Positions 25,943-33,583 of a stretch of 64,000 nt of DNA are shown here, piece by piece. The position numbers were made by a program, and so were the translations under genes. Under the pieces are notes generated by a model, which saw nothing but the letters and a program-made list of their open reading frames with translations, was not told the DNA's origin and ran no database searches. The stretch spans positions 62,001 to 126,000 of the forward strand of contig JACCES010000002.1 of the NCBI GenBank assembly GCA_013416455.1, written 5' to 3'. The stretch's first letter is position 1. Every line of letters starts with the position of its first letter. This DNA comes from Alcaligenaceae bacterium (GTDB taxonomy: Bacteria > Pseudomonadota > Gammaproteobacteria > Burkholderiales > Burkholderiaceae_B).

Positions 25943-26449
25943 ATGCAAAGACCTTACCGTTCCGGCGCGCTCCTGTGCGCCAGTCTGCTTCTCGCGTTTG
26001 CCGCCGGCCCCGCGTCGGCCCGGGGGCCCGCCGACATCATCCACGATCCGGCTGAAATCGGCATGACGCTGCCGGGCGTGATGGCCCGTTCGATCAAGGA
26101 AGAGCACATACTGAAAGTGCCTGACGGCCACGGCAACGAGGCGATCGTGGCGCGCACGACGCGCGCCCCGGGAACGCGTACGCCGCTGCACCTGCATGAG
26201 CATGGCGGCACAACCTGCGTGCTCGAAGGCGAAATGACACTGTATCTGGAAGGGGCGGAACCCGCCCGGGCGGTCGCCGGCGAGTGCTACTTCATGCCGG
26301 CCGGCAAGGCCATGGCCGGCGCCAACACCGGCACCGTCGATGCCGTGATGCTGGATGTCTTTCTGATTCCGAGCGGTCAATCCGTTTGGACGGTCGTGGA
26401 AAGCGCCGGACGCGAGATGCAGGACCAATTCGACGCGCACAAGCACTGA
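25943..26449 (+). CDS. Secreted cupin-domain protein
   Basis: A 168-residue protein with a Sec signal peptide (MQRPYRSGALLCASLLLAF, cleavage near ASA-RG) and one cupin barrel. The metal-site motif is visible in TPLHLHEHGGTTCVLEGEMTLYLEG (His residues near 82-86), and the second half-motif is weaker (GKAMAGANTGT). The ATG follows CAGGAG at good spacing. No catalytic function can be assigned. It stands alone, with 132 bp before the next gene. Confidence 0.75.
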   Translation: MQRPYRSGALLCASLLLAFAAGPASARGPADIIHDPAEIGMTLPGVMARSIKEEHILKVPDGHGNEAIVARTTRAPGTRTPLHLHEHGGTTCVLEGEMTLYLEGAEPARAVAGECYFMPAGKAMAGANTGTVDAVMLDVFLIPSGQSVWTVVESAGREMQDQFDAHKH

Positions 26450-26581
26450 TCGGGATGGGCGGGGGTGGCATGCGCCCCTTGTTTGCCCTCCTGCCGTAGT
26501 GATAAGTGCTAACCCTCGGTTTTCATCTCCCTAGATTGTATTTAAAATGTTTTTATAAGGAATGAAGGCATAGAGGCGCGC

Positions 26582-27433
26582 ATGAAGATCGCAATCATCG
26601 GTGTGGGTGAAGTAGGGAGCTGTTTCGCGGAAGCGTTGTACGGGCAAGGGCATGAGCTTTTGCTGTGCGACAACAAGATTACCCGGCGGATCGAGACGGT
26701 GGCTTCGCGAATGGGGCTAACGCCTGTCGAAGAAGTCGGCGCTTGGGTTCGCGATGCCGACGCCGTCATCGTCAGCACGACAGGCATTGAATCGAAAGCC
26801 GTTTCAATGCAGTGCGCCGAACTGCTTCGTCCTGACGCCTGGCTGGCGGATTTCACGACAGCTCATCCCGACGACAAAAGGGCGGCTTCCGCCCATGCGC
26901 ATCAATGCTCGGTCAAGTATGCCGATGTCGCCATCATGGGGGGGATCTCTTTGACCCATGCGAAGACTCCGCTGCTGGTGGCCGGCGACGGGGCCGCGCA
27001 ACTGTCCGCCCTGCTCGCTCCTTTGAGTTCCGCCATCCGCGTGATCGACAGGCCGGCGGGCGATGCCGTTGCGCTGAAGCTGTTGCGCAGCGTATTTACC
27101 AAGGGGATGGAGGCATTGGGGGTCGAGATGCTGCTGGTCGCGGAGCAGCAAGGTGTGCGCGAGCAGCTGTACGAGGTCCTGTCGGATATCGATGACGGCC
27201 CTATCCGGAATTTTCTGGACATGGTGGTCCGCACGCATGTCATTCATGCGGCAAGGCGGTCTCACGAGGTGGCGCAGGCCGCCGAACAGATGGCGTCTTT
27301 GGGTCATCCGTCCCGTGTACTGCCCGGAGTCAGGGACCGTTTCGAGGCAACCGTTCATGCGCTGGGCCGCCGTCCCATTCAGCAAGAGGTGTCGACTGTC
27401 GATGATGCGCTCGACTGGCTGCGCAGCGTCTGA
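26582..27433 (+). CDS. NAD(P)-dependent dehydrogenase with DUF1932 domain
   Basis: A 283-residue protein of the 6-phosphogluconate / 3-hydroxyisobutyrate dehydrogenase superfamily. It has MKIAIIGVGEVGSCFAEAL as the N-terminal NAD-binding motif and a C-terminal DUF1932 helical domain (LKLLRSVFTKGMEALGVEMLL), which holds the expected Lys. Substrate is unknown. It is followed by a Bug protein and an HpcH/HpaI aldolase on the same strand, suggesting a pathway in which a hydroxy acid is oxidised and then cleaved. Confidence 0.82.
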   Translation: MKIAIIGVGEVGSCFAEALYGQGHELLLCDNKITRRIETVASRMGLTPVEEVGAWVRDADAVIVSTTGIESKAVSMQCAELLRPDAWLADFTTAHPDDKRAASAHAHQCSVKYADVAIMGGISLTHAKTPLLVAGDGAAQLSALLAPLSSAIRVIDRPAGDAVALKLLRSVFTKGMEALGVEMLLVAEQQGVREQLYEVLSDIDDGPIRNFLDMVVRTHVIHAARRSHEVAQAAEQMASLGHPSRVLPGVRDRFEATVHALGRRPIQQEVSTVDDALDWLRSV

Positions 27434-27520
27434 TCGTATGGGCGGCATACCGGGGTTTTCTTTGGGTAACAGATAAGCAGGTTGAAATGGATCCGATTCA
27501 CTCGGAAAGAGGAGACAAGG

Positions 27521-28501
27521 ATGGTTTTTATTCGCGCTGTGCGTCAATTCGTCAAATTCGTGCTATTGACGGTTTTTTCCCTATCCGCCTTTTCGGCGGT
27601 GGCGGCATATCCCGACCGGGCCATAAAGATGGTGGTTCCCTTTCCTCCCGGCGGCGGAACGGACAAACTGGCACGCCTGGTTTCCAAGCAGGTCGCCGAT
27701 ACGAACGGGTGGAATATCGTCGTCGAGAATCGCCCTGGCGCTGAAGGAAATATTGCGCTGGATGCCGTGGCCAAGGCGCCGGCCGATGGCTATACCTTGC
27801 TGTTCGGCCAGCTTGACAATATGTCGCTCAATGCCGCGCTGTTCGAAAAACTGCCGTTTGATCCCTTCAAGGATTTCAGGTCGATAGGCTTGCTGGTGGA
27901 ATCGCCTTCCGTATTCGTGGTCGCGAAGGATTCAAGGTTCAATTCGTTCGACGATGCGATACAGGAAGCGAAAAAAGAACCCAAGGCGCTCAGCTTTGCG
28001 TTTCCCAGCACCAGTACACGGATGCTGGTCGAGCTGGCGCAGAAAGCGGGGGGAGTGCAGTTCCTTACCGTGCCGTACAAGGGCGCCGCGCAAGCGCTCC
28101 CCGATCTGATGGGCGGGCATATCCAGCTGTATGTGGGCAGTACGCAGACGCTTCAGAGCCATATCAAGTCGGGTTCGGTGCGCGCACTGGCGGTGACGTC
28201 GAAGTCGCGGGTAAACTCGCTGCCTGATGTGCCCACGGTCGCCGAACAGGGGCTTCCGAGCTTTGATGCCGCGAATATCTGGTGGGGGGTTGCCGCGCCC
28301 GCGGGCGTGTCCGACGAGATCGTCAATCTTCTGAACGCCAAATTCAATGAGGCGGTCAATGACCCTGAAATCAGGCAGAAGATAGAAGCGGACGGGGGTC
28401 TCATTCTGGGGGGCGCGCCAGAGGAAATGACGAATGCCCAGAAGCGGGACTATGATAAATTACTGCCGATCATTCGGGATATCGGCATGAAGGTGGATTG
28501 A
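27521..28501 (+). CDS. Bug-family periplasmic substrate-binding protein
   Basis: A 326-residue Bug protein with a Sec leader (ending near FSAVAA-YPDRA). Hallmarks are YPDRAIKMVVPFPPGGGTD, IVVENRPGAEGN and ADGYTLLFGQ. I chose ATG 27521 because GAGGAGA sits seven bases upstream and it begins the signal peptide. It is directly followed, after one base, by the aldolase gene, so the pair is co-transcribed and likely shares a substrate. No TctA/TctB genes are nearby. Confidence 0.9.
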   Translation: MVFIRAVRQFVKFVLLTVFSLSAFSAVAAYPDRAIKMVVPFPPGGGTDKLARLVSKQVADTNGWNIVVENRPGAEGNIALDAVAKAPADGYTLLFGQLDNMSLNAALFEKLPFDPFKDFRSIGLLVESPSVFVVAKDSRFNSFDDAIQEAKKEPKALSFAFPSTSTRMLVELAQKAGGVQFLTVPYKGAAQALPDLMGGHIQLYVGSTQTLQSHIKSGSVRALAVTSKSRVNSLPDVPTVAEQGLPSFDAANIWWGVAAPAGVSDEIVNLLNAKFNEAVNDPEIRQKIEADGGLILGGAPEEMTNAQKRDYDKLLPIIRDIGMKVD

Positions 28502-28502
28502 G

Positions 28503-29312
28503 ATGACAACGACGCTGCAGAACAAGGCTTTGGAAAGGATGCGGGCAAACCAGCTGGCGCTGGGGATAACCTTGCGCCAGGCTCGCACGGTTGAAACGGT
28601 GGGCGCAATGGCCGCCTGCGGTTTCGACTGGATTTTTCTGGATCTGGAACACAGCACCATGCCGTTGGATACCGCGGCGCAGTTGTCGTACGCTGCGCAA
28701 AAGAGCGGCATCACGCCCATCGTCCGGGTGCCTATCATGGACGTGCGGTCGGCCGCGCGCATCCTGGACAACGGGGCCATGGGCATCATCATGCCCAGGG
28801 TGGAAACGGTCGAGCAGGCCAGGGAAATCGCCTCGTCGTTGCGCTATCCGCCGAAAGGGCACCGCGGGATCGTCGGGACCTTGCCGCATTTCGATTTCAA
28901 GCCGCCCGCCATCGGGGAAGCAACCCGCCAGATGGATCAGTCCACCCTGATCATTGCGATGATCGAGACACCGAAAGCCGTCGCCAATGTCGAAAGCCTG
29001 GCGGCCGTCGAAGGGATCGATGTGCTGCTGGTGGGGGGAAGCGATCTGACGCTCGAAATGGGGATTCCCGGCCAGTTCGATAATCGTGAATTCCGGGATG
29101 CCGTGTCCAAAGTCGCGGAAGCCGCAAAGCGGAATGGCAAGTTTTCCGGGCTGGGGGGCGTCTACGAACCCAAGATGCTTTCAACCTTTCTGGATTACGG
29201 CGTTCGCTTCATTGTGTCGGGGGCTGACATTTCCTTCATGCTGTCCGGCGCTCAGGAACGGGCCGGATTCCTGCGGGGTCTGGAAGCAAACCTGGGCGGG
29301 GGCGCGGCCTGA
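28503..29312 (+). CDS. HpcH/HpaI aldolase family protein
   Basis: A 269-residue class II (metal-dependent) aldolase of the HpaI / 2-keto-3-deoxy-L-rhamnonate aldolase type. Motifs include FDWIFLDLEHSTMPLD (general-base His in EH), MGIIMPRVETVEQA and MIETPKAVANVESL with metal ligands Glu and Asp (VGGSDLTLEMG). These enzymes cleave 4-hydroxy-2-oxo acids to pyruvate plus an aldehyde. The ATG is one base after the Bug stop (TGAgATG). With the DUF1932 dehydrogenase it forms a small unassigned catabolic cassette. Confidence 0.88.
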   Translation: MTTTLQNKALERMRANQLALGITLRQARTVETVGAMAACGFDWIFLDLEHSTMPLDTAAQLSYAAQKSGITPIVRVPIMDVRSAARILDNGAMGIIMPRVETVEQAREIASSLRYPPKGHRGIVGTLPHFDFKPPAIGEATRQMDQSTLIIAMIETPKAVANVESLAAVEGIDVLLVGGSDLTLEMGIPGQFDNREFRDAVSKVAEAAKRNGKFSGLGGVYEPKMLSTFLDYGVRFIVSGADISFMLSGAQERAGFLRGLEANLGGGAA

Positions 29313-29321
29313 GGCATTGAC

Positions 29322-29378
29322 CTGACCACGCGCCAAAGCGCAAGCCTCTCCACCTCGCGGCCTGCATGCCGCTCGGAT
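29322..29378 (+). repeat. Dispersed repeat, copy B (TGACCACG family)
   Basis: A 57-bp copy nearly identical to copy A (6024-6080), starting nine bases after the aldolase stop. Its first 42 bp match the reverse complement of 42873-42914 at all but one position. A strong hairpin (29387-29416) and a second repeat module follow at once. Confidence 0.85.
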
Positions 29379-29386
29379 GCGCCAGG

Positions 29387-29416
29387 CTTGAAACAGTGCG
29401 CAGGCACTGTTTCAAG
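29387..29416 (+). terminator. Strong hairpin after the aldolase operon
   Basis: A perfect 13-bp stem: CTTGAAACAGTGC, loop GCAG, GCACTGTTTCAAG. It lies 75 bp after the aldolase stop. There is no T-tract, so it is not a classic intrinsic terminator; it may block RNA decay, end transcription by another route, or be part of the repeat element around it. Confidence 0.5.
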
Positions 29417-29434
29417 TCCGGGCTTATCCCTTCA

Positions 29435-29528
29435 CGGCGAGGTCAAGCGAGGCAAAATCAATGCGGCGCCGCAGGCGTCCCTGTGTTGTGGCGGAGAAGC
29501 TCCGGCCGATAGGCCGGAGTTCTTCACG
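29435..29528 (+). repeat. Dispersed repeat, copy F (hairpin module)
   Basis: About 94 bp related to 30544-30637 (roughly three quarters identical by eye). It ends in a palindrome at 29497-29527 with arms CTCCGGCC and GGCCGGAG around GATA. That 31-bp end is repeated at 30257-30287 with one difference. It lies directly downstream of the GntR stop codon, so the hairpin could also terminate that gene. Confidence 0.75.
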
Positions 29529-29529
29529 A

Positions 29530-30201
29530 TCAGACTGCGGGGCGGCTGGGTGCCATCGGCGCCCGCCGCCGTTGCGTTTTCAGGCGGTCCCAGGCATTAC
29601 GGATATGGTCTTCCATGAGCGCGTGTGCAAGGTGGCCGTCTTTGCATTCTATGGCTTGTGTGATCCGCTTGTGGTCGGCCAGGCTGCCGTGGATCTGTTC
29701 GTCGGTCGCATAGAAGAAACCGGTAAGCCGCTGCGCCTGGAACAGGCCGTTCATGATGGCGGTCAGGCGTGGTGATGCCGCAGCCCGCGCGATCAGGGTA
29801 TGGAATTCACGGTTTTCTATTTCCATTTGTGCAAGAAAATCGGCCGGGCGTCTGGAAATCAACGATTCCATCGCATCGTTGATGGCATGCATCTGCGAAA
29901 TGTGTTCGGGCTGCCGCCGTTGCGCCGCCAGTTTCGCGGCGTGTGCCTCGATAAGCATGCGCAGATCAAAGGTGTCGTCATCGTCGCTTTCCGTCCAGTC
30001 TGATACAAACACGCCCCTATTGGGTTCGATGAAGACCAGGCCATCGTCCGAAAGCCGCCTGAATGCCGCCCGCAAAGGGGACCGGCTGATGCCGAGTTCC
30101 TGCGCCAAGGGTAATTCCTTTAGTTGATGGCCGGGCTGGAACTCCCCGAGAACGATACGTTTTCTCAGGATGGAATAAACATCAACAGGACATTTTCGCA
30201 T
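29530..30201 (-). CDS. GntR-family regulator with FCD domain
   Basis: A 223-residue FadR-subfamily regulator. The winged helix reads LRKRIVLGEFQPGHQLKELP and LGISRSPLRAAFRRLSDDGL; the FCD domain follows (ENREFHTLIARAAASPRLT, SLADHKRITQAIECKD). I chose ATG 30201; a TTG at 30258 in frame would extend it into repeat sequence, which argues against it. The gene is convergent with the aldolase operon and flanked on both sides by copies of the hairpin repeat. Its target is unclear; the DUF1932/Bug/aldolase genes are the nearest candidates. Confidence 0.83.
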   Translation of the reverse strand: MRKCPVDVYSILRKRIVLGEFQPGHQLKELPLAQELGISRSPLRAAFRRLSDDGLVFIEPNRGVFVSDWTESDDDDTFDLRMLIEAHAAKLAAQRRQPEHISQMHAINDAMESLISRRPADFLAQMEIENREFHTLIARAAASPRLTAIMNGLFQAQRLTGFFYATDEQIHGSLADHKRITQAIECKDGHLAHALMEDHIRNAWDRLKTQRRRAPMAPSRPAV

Positions 30202-30244
30202 AAAGGAACACGCACTCGGGAGACGGCCTTTCCAGGGATCGGAG

Positions 30245-30287
30245 TGACCACGCGACAAGCTCCGGCCGACAGGCCGGAGTTCTTCAC
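30245..30287 (+). repeat. Dispersed repeat, copy E (TGACCACG start joined to hairpin module)
   Basis: This copy begins TGACCACGCG like copies A-C, but passes directly into the AAGCTCCGGCC hairpin module of copy F. It therefore links the two modules as parts of one repeat family. It lies upstream of the GntR start. Confidence 0.75.
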
Positions 30288-30543
30288 TTCAAGTCGCATG
30301 GAGAGACATCATTGTGCCATGGCGCAGCCTCTCGGGATGCTCTGAATAATTCGAGCAGTGCCGGTTTCCTTCCATTCAAAGAGCGATCGGTCGGCGGAAA
30401 GGCCATAACTTGTCCGCGGAAGTGCAGTATTCAGTAGCGCTTCGAGAAATGATCCCGCAAGTTCCCGCCGTCTGAAAACTTCCCCCTTGTATTATCCATG
30501 GGGGGCCACCATCTGCTTTCCTGCCGGTTGTCCAGGGGCATCG

Positions 30544-30637
30544 GCGGCAAGGTCGAGCGCGGCAAGAGCCATGCGTCGCCAGAGGCGCCCCGGCATTGTG
30601 GCGAAGAGGCTCCGGCCGGCGGCCAGGAGTCCTTCAA
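30544..30637 (+). repeat. Dispersed repeat, copy G (degenerate hairpin module)
   Basis: About 94 bp aligned with copy F, from GGCAAGGTCGAGCGCGGCAA to GGCTCCGGCC. The closing arm is decayed (GGCCAGGAGTCCTTCAA), so the hairpin is weaker. It ends 16 bp before the Shine-Dalgarno of the ABC transporter gene and fills the gap after the GntR gene. The remaining bases between 30288 and 30543 show no coding signal that I can see. Confidence 0.65.
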
Positions 30638-30663
30638 ATAACCGTTGTCTTTCGGAGGCGCCT

Positions 30664-32520
30664 TTGCTCCGCTGGTTTGAACGTCTGCTCGATTCCTTCC
30701 CGCCCGAAGAGGCGCCGTTGCCGCCCAAGGGCTTGTTTTCTTTTCTGTGGGCCTGCACACAGGGTTCGCGCCGCTATCTTGCGATGTTGGCGCTATTGAG
30801 CGCCAGCGTGTCGATTTACGAAGCCTGGCTGTTTGCCTTTCTTGGACAGGTGGTGGATCTGCTGTCGGCCTGGCAGGTGGGCGAACCTGCTTCCGCGCAG
30901 GAGCGCGGCGCTTTGTGGGCCATCGGCATCGTACTGCTGGCCAGCATCGTCCTGGTCGCCTTGCGCACCATGGTGCAGCATCAGGCGCTGGCCATCAATC
31001 TGCCCTTGCGGCTGCGCTGGGATTTCCATCGTCTCATGCTGCGGCAGAGCCTGTCCTTCTTTTCCGATGAATTCGCGGGGCGCGTCACGACCAAGGTGAT
31101 GCAGACGGCGCTGGCCGTACGCGAAGTGCTGATGACCTTCATCGAGATCGTTCTTGGCATCGGCGTGTATTTCATCACCATCATTGCGCTGGCGGGCGGT
31201 TTCGATACACGGCTGATGCTGCCTTTCATCGGCTGGATCCTGCTGTACGGGCTGGCCATGCTGTATTTCGTGCCGCGGCTGGGCAAGGTCGGCCAGGAGC
31301 AGGCCCATGCCCGCTCGTCCATGACCGGTCGCGTGACCGATGCTTATTCCAACATCACCACCGTCAAGCTGTTCTCGCACACCCGGCGCGAGGCCCACTT
31401 CGCCCGCGCGGCGATGGAGGATTTCAAGGAAACCGGCTTTCGCCAGATGCGCCTCGTCAGCCAATTTGAAATCGTCAATCAGATACTGGTCGCCGCATTG
31501 ATCTTTGCCGCGGGCGGCTATGCCCTGTCGCTGTGGCATGGCGGCGAAGTCGGTGTCGGCGCCGTGGCCGCCGTGACGGCCATGGCCTTGCGCGTCAATG
31601 GCATGTCGCACTGGATCATGTGGCAGATGGCGTCATTGTTCGAGAACATCGGCACGGTGCAGGACGGGATCGCCACGCTTTCGCGCGTTGCCAAGGTTCA
31701 GGACGCGCCGGACGCCACCGTGCTGAAGGTCGAGCGCGGCGAGGTGGAGTTCGATCAGGTCTTTTTCAACTACAACGGCGAGCGCCAGGTGCTGGACGGC
31801 CTGAGCCTGACGGTGCGCCCCGGCGAGAAGATCGGCCTGGTAGGCCGTTCGGGCGCGGGCAAATCCACGCTGATCAACCTGCTGCTGCGTTTCTACGATC
31901 TGGATAGCGGCCAGATACGGATAGACGGGCAGGATATTTCCCGCGTGACCCAGGACAGCCTGCGCAGCGCCATTGGCATGGTGACGCAGGACACTTCCTT
32001 GCTGCACCGTTCGATCCGGGACAACATCGCCTATGGGCGACCCGACGCCGGCGAGGCCGAGATCCGCGAGGCCGCCGTCCACGCCCAGGCGGATGACTTC
32101 GTCCGGCAGCTGAGCGACCCGCAGGGCCGCAGCGGCTACGACACTCTGGTGGGCGAACGTGGCGTCAAGCTGTCGGGCGGCCAGCGCCAGCGCATTGCCA
32201 TTGCGCGCGTGATGCTCAAGAATGCCCCGATCCTGCTGCTGGACGAGGCCACCAGCGCCCTGGATTCGGAAGTGGAGGTGGCCATACAGGAAAGCCTGGA
32301 CGAAATGATGGAAGGCAAGACCGTGATCGCCATTGCCCATCGGCTCTCCACCATCGCCGCCATGGACCGGCTCATCGTCATGGATCAGGGCCGCATCATA
32401 GAGCAGGGCAGCCATGCCGAACTTCTGAAAAGCAACGGCGTTTATGCGCGGCTGTGGCGTCACCAGAGCGGTGGCTTTCTGGGCCAGGAAGAGGCGGATG
32501 AAACAGCCGAGCCGGCGTAA
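30664..32520 (+). CDS. ABC exporter, fused permease and ATPase
   Basis: A 618-residue half-transporter: six transmembrane helices at about 37-320 and a nucleotide-binding domain from about 360. Walker A is GRSGAGKST (394-402), the signature LSGGQ is 503-507, Walker B ILLLDE is 523-528 and the switch His is 559 (AHRLS). It probably works as a homodimer exporting a lipid, peptide or drug; the family includes MsbA-like and multidrug exporters. I infer a TTG start at 30664 because GGAGG sits five bases upstream and the family homology begins there; earlier frame is repeat DNA. Confidence 0.9.
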   Translation: MLRWFERLLDSFPPEEAPLPPKGLFSFLWACTQGSRRYLAMLALLSASVSIYEAWLFAFLGQVVDLLSAWQVGEPASAQERGALWAIGIVLLASIVLVALRTMVQHQALAINLPLRLRWDFHRLMLRQSLSFFSDEFAGRVTTKVMQTALAVREVLMTFIEIVLGIGVYFITIIALAGGFDTRLMLPFIGWILLYGLAMLYFVPRLGKVGQEQAHARSSMTGRVTDAYSNITTVKLFSHTRREAHFARAAMEDFKETGFRQMRLVSQFEIVNQILVAALIFAAGGYALSLWHGGEVGVGAVAAVTAMALRVNGMSHWIMWQMASLFENIGTVQDGIATLSRVAKVQDAPDATVLKVERGEVEFDQVFFNYNGERQVLDGLSLTVRPGEKIGLVGRSGAGKSTLINLLLRFYDLDSGQIRIDGQDISRVTQDSLRSAIGMVTQDTSLLHRSIRDNIAYGRPDAGEAEIREAAVHAQADDFVRQLSDPQGRSGYDTLVGERGVKLSGGQRQRIAIARVMLKNAPILLLDEATSALDSEVEVAIQESLDEMMEGKTVIAIAHRLSTIAAMDRLIVMDQGRIIEQGSHAELLKSNGVYARLWRHQSGGFLGQEEADETAEPA

Positions 32521-32546
32521 CGGGCCGGCAAAAGGGCGGCCCCGGC

Positions 32547-32567
32547 CCGGCGGGCTCAGCCCGCCGG
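32547..32567. terminator. GC-rich hairpin between convergent genes
   Basis: CCGGCGGGCT and AGCCCGCCGG form perfect 10-bp arms around one base. The hairpin overlaps the last codons of the AEC gene and lies 27 bp after the ABC transporter stop. There is no T-run on either side, so termination in both directions is only probable. Confidence 0.4.
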
Positions 32568-33482
32568 TATGGCGCTGGCCCAGCCGATCATGAGCGGCGA
32601 GGCGATGAAGAACAGCACCGTTGAAACGAGCACGGCGCCGGCGGATGTTTCGCCTACATTCGTGTATCGCTCGGAATAGAGATAGCTGACGACCGCCACC
32701 GGCATGAGCAGCTGCAACACTACGGCGCCGGTCACCGTGGCCGGCAGGTCGAAGAGGCTGGTGATGGCGACGGCGGCCACTACCCCGGCGCCAAGCCGGA
32801 TGGCGCCCACGACGGAACCCGCGCCTATGCTGGAACGCGATACCGTTGCCAGGGCGTATCCCAGGCTTATGAGCATCAAGGGGACGGTCAGGGACCCGAC
32901 GAGCTGTGCGCTGGCGAGCATGGGCGCCGGCAATGAATGGTCCAGCCACCGCAGGCCGGCCGCGGCAAAGCAGGCGACCGCGACGCCAACCGGCCATTTG
33001 CGCTTTTGACTGCCCTTGGCGCGCCCGCTCCAGCCCAGCAGCCATACGCCCACGGTATGCTGCGTGAAGGAAAGAAGGGTGAATACGGTGACCGCCACGG
33101 CCAGGCCGGTTTCCCCGAAGGCAAGCTGGGCCACGGGCAGGCCGAGATTGCCGGCGTTGGGGAAGGTGGCCGTCGGCAACAGAGACAGCACCGGCAAGCG
33201 CAGCAGGGCCAGCATGGCGGCCGCGAACAAGGCCATGATCAAGAGCGCCAGCGCGGTTACGGACACGACCTGCAGCAGCAGAGCGTCTTCCAGCCGGGTC
33301 GTCAGGATGGTGTGGAATACCAGGGCGGGAATGGTCACCGACGTGACGAGCGTCGAGACGAATTCATTGGGATAGGCTTTCTTTTTCAAGGCCCAGACGA
33401 CGCCTATCCCCGCGCAGACGAATACCGGCAGCAGGAACCCCATGATATGTGCGTACTGCGCCAACCAATTCAACAGTGTCAT
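32556..33482 (-). CDS. AEC-family (auxin efflux carrier type) transporter
   Basis: A 308-residue inner-membrane protein with about ten helices in two repeats. It matches the AEC family in length and in text such as FVCAGIGVVWALKK, FPNAGNLGLPVAQLAFGE and LPATVTGAVVLQLLMPVAV. Bacterial members are carriers for malate, malonate or other carboxylates, exporting or importing. It is convergent with the ABC exporter and downstream of the SLC13 gene on the same strand; a hairpin separates those two, so it may be a separate unit. Confidence 0.88.
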   Translation of the reverse strand: MTLLNWLAQYAHIMGFLLPVFVCAGIGVVWALKKKAYPNEFVSTLVTSVTIPALVFHTILTTRLEDALLLQVVSVTALALLIMALFAAAMLALLRLPVLSLLPTATFPNAGNLGLPVAQLAFGETGLAVAVTVFTLLSFTQHTVGVWLLGWSGRAKGSQKRKWPVGVAVACFAAAGLRWLDHSLPAPMLASAQLVGSLTVPLMLISLGYALATVSRSSIGAGSVVGAIRLGAGVVAAVAITSLFDLPATVTGAVVLQLLMPVAVVSYLYSERYTNVGETSAGAVLVSTVLFFIASPLMIGWASAIPAG

Positions 33483-33530
33483 AAGATCGTTCTGGCCCGA
33501 TATGTCGGCTCAGCCATTCCGCTTTTGATG

Positions 33531-33551
33531 GGGCGCGTTCGAGACGCGCCC
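33531..33551 (-). terminator. Hairpin downstream of the SLC13 gene
   Basis: GGGCGCGT, loop TCGAG, ACGCGCCC gives an 8-bp GC stem 33 bp past the SLC13 stop and upstream of the AEC start. A run of As and Ts next to it is short. It likely ends the metallophosphoesterase-SLC13 transcript. Confidence 0.45.
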
Positions 33552-33583
33552 GGATACTAAGATGACTTCTGGCACGGCCCTGT

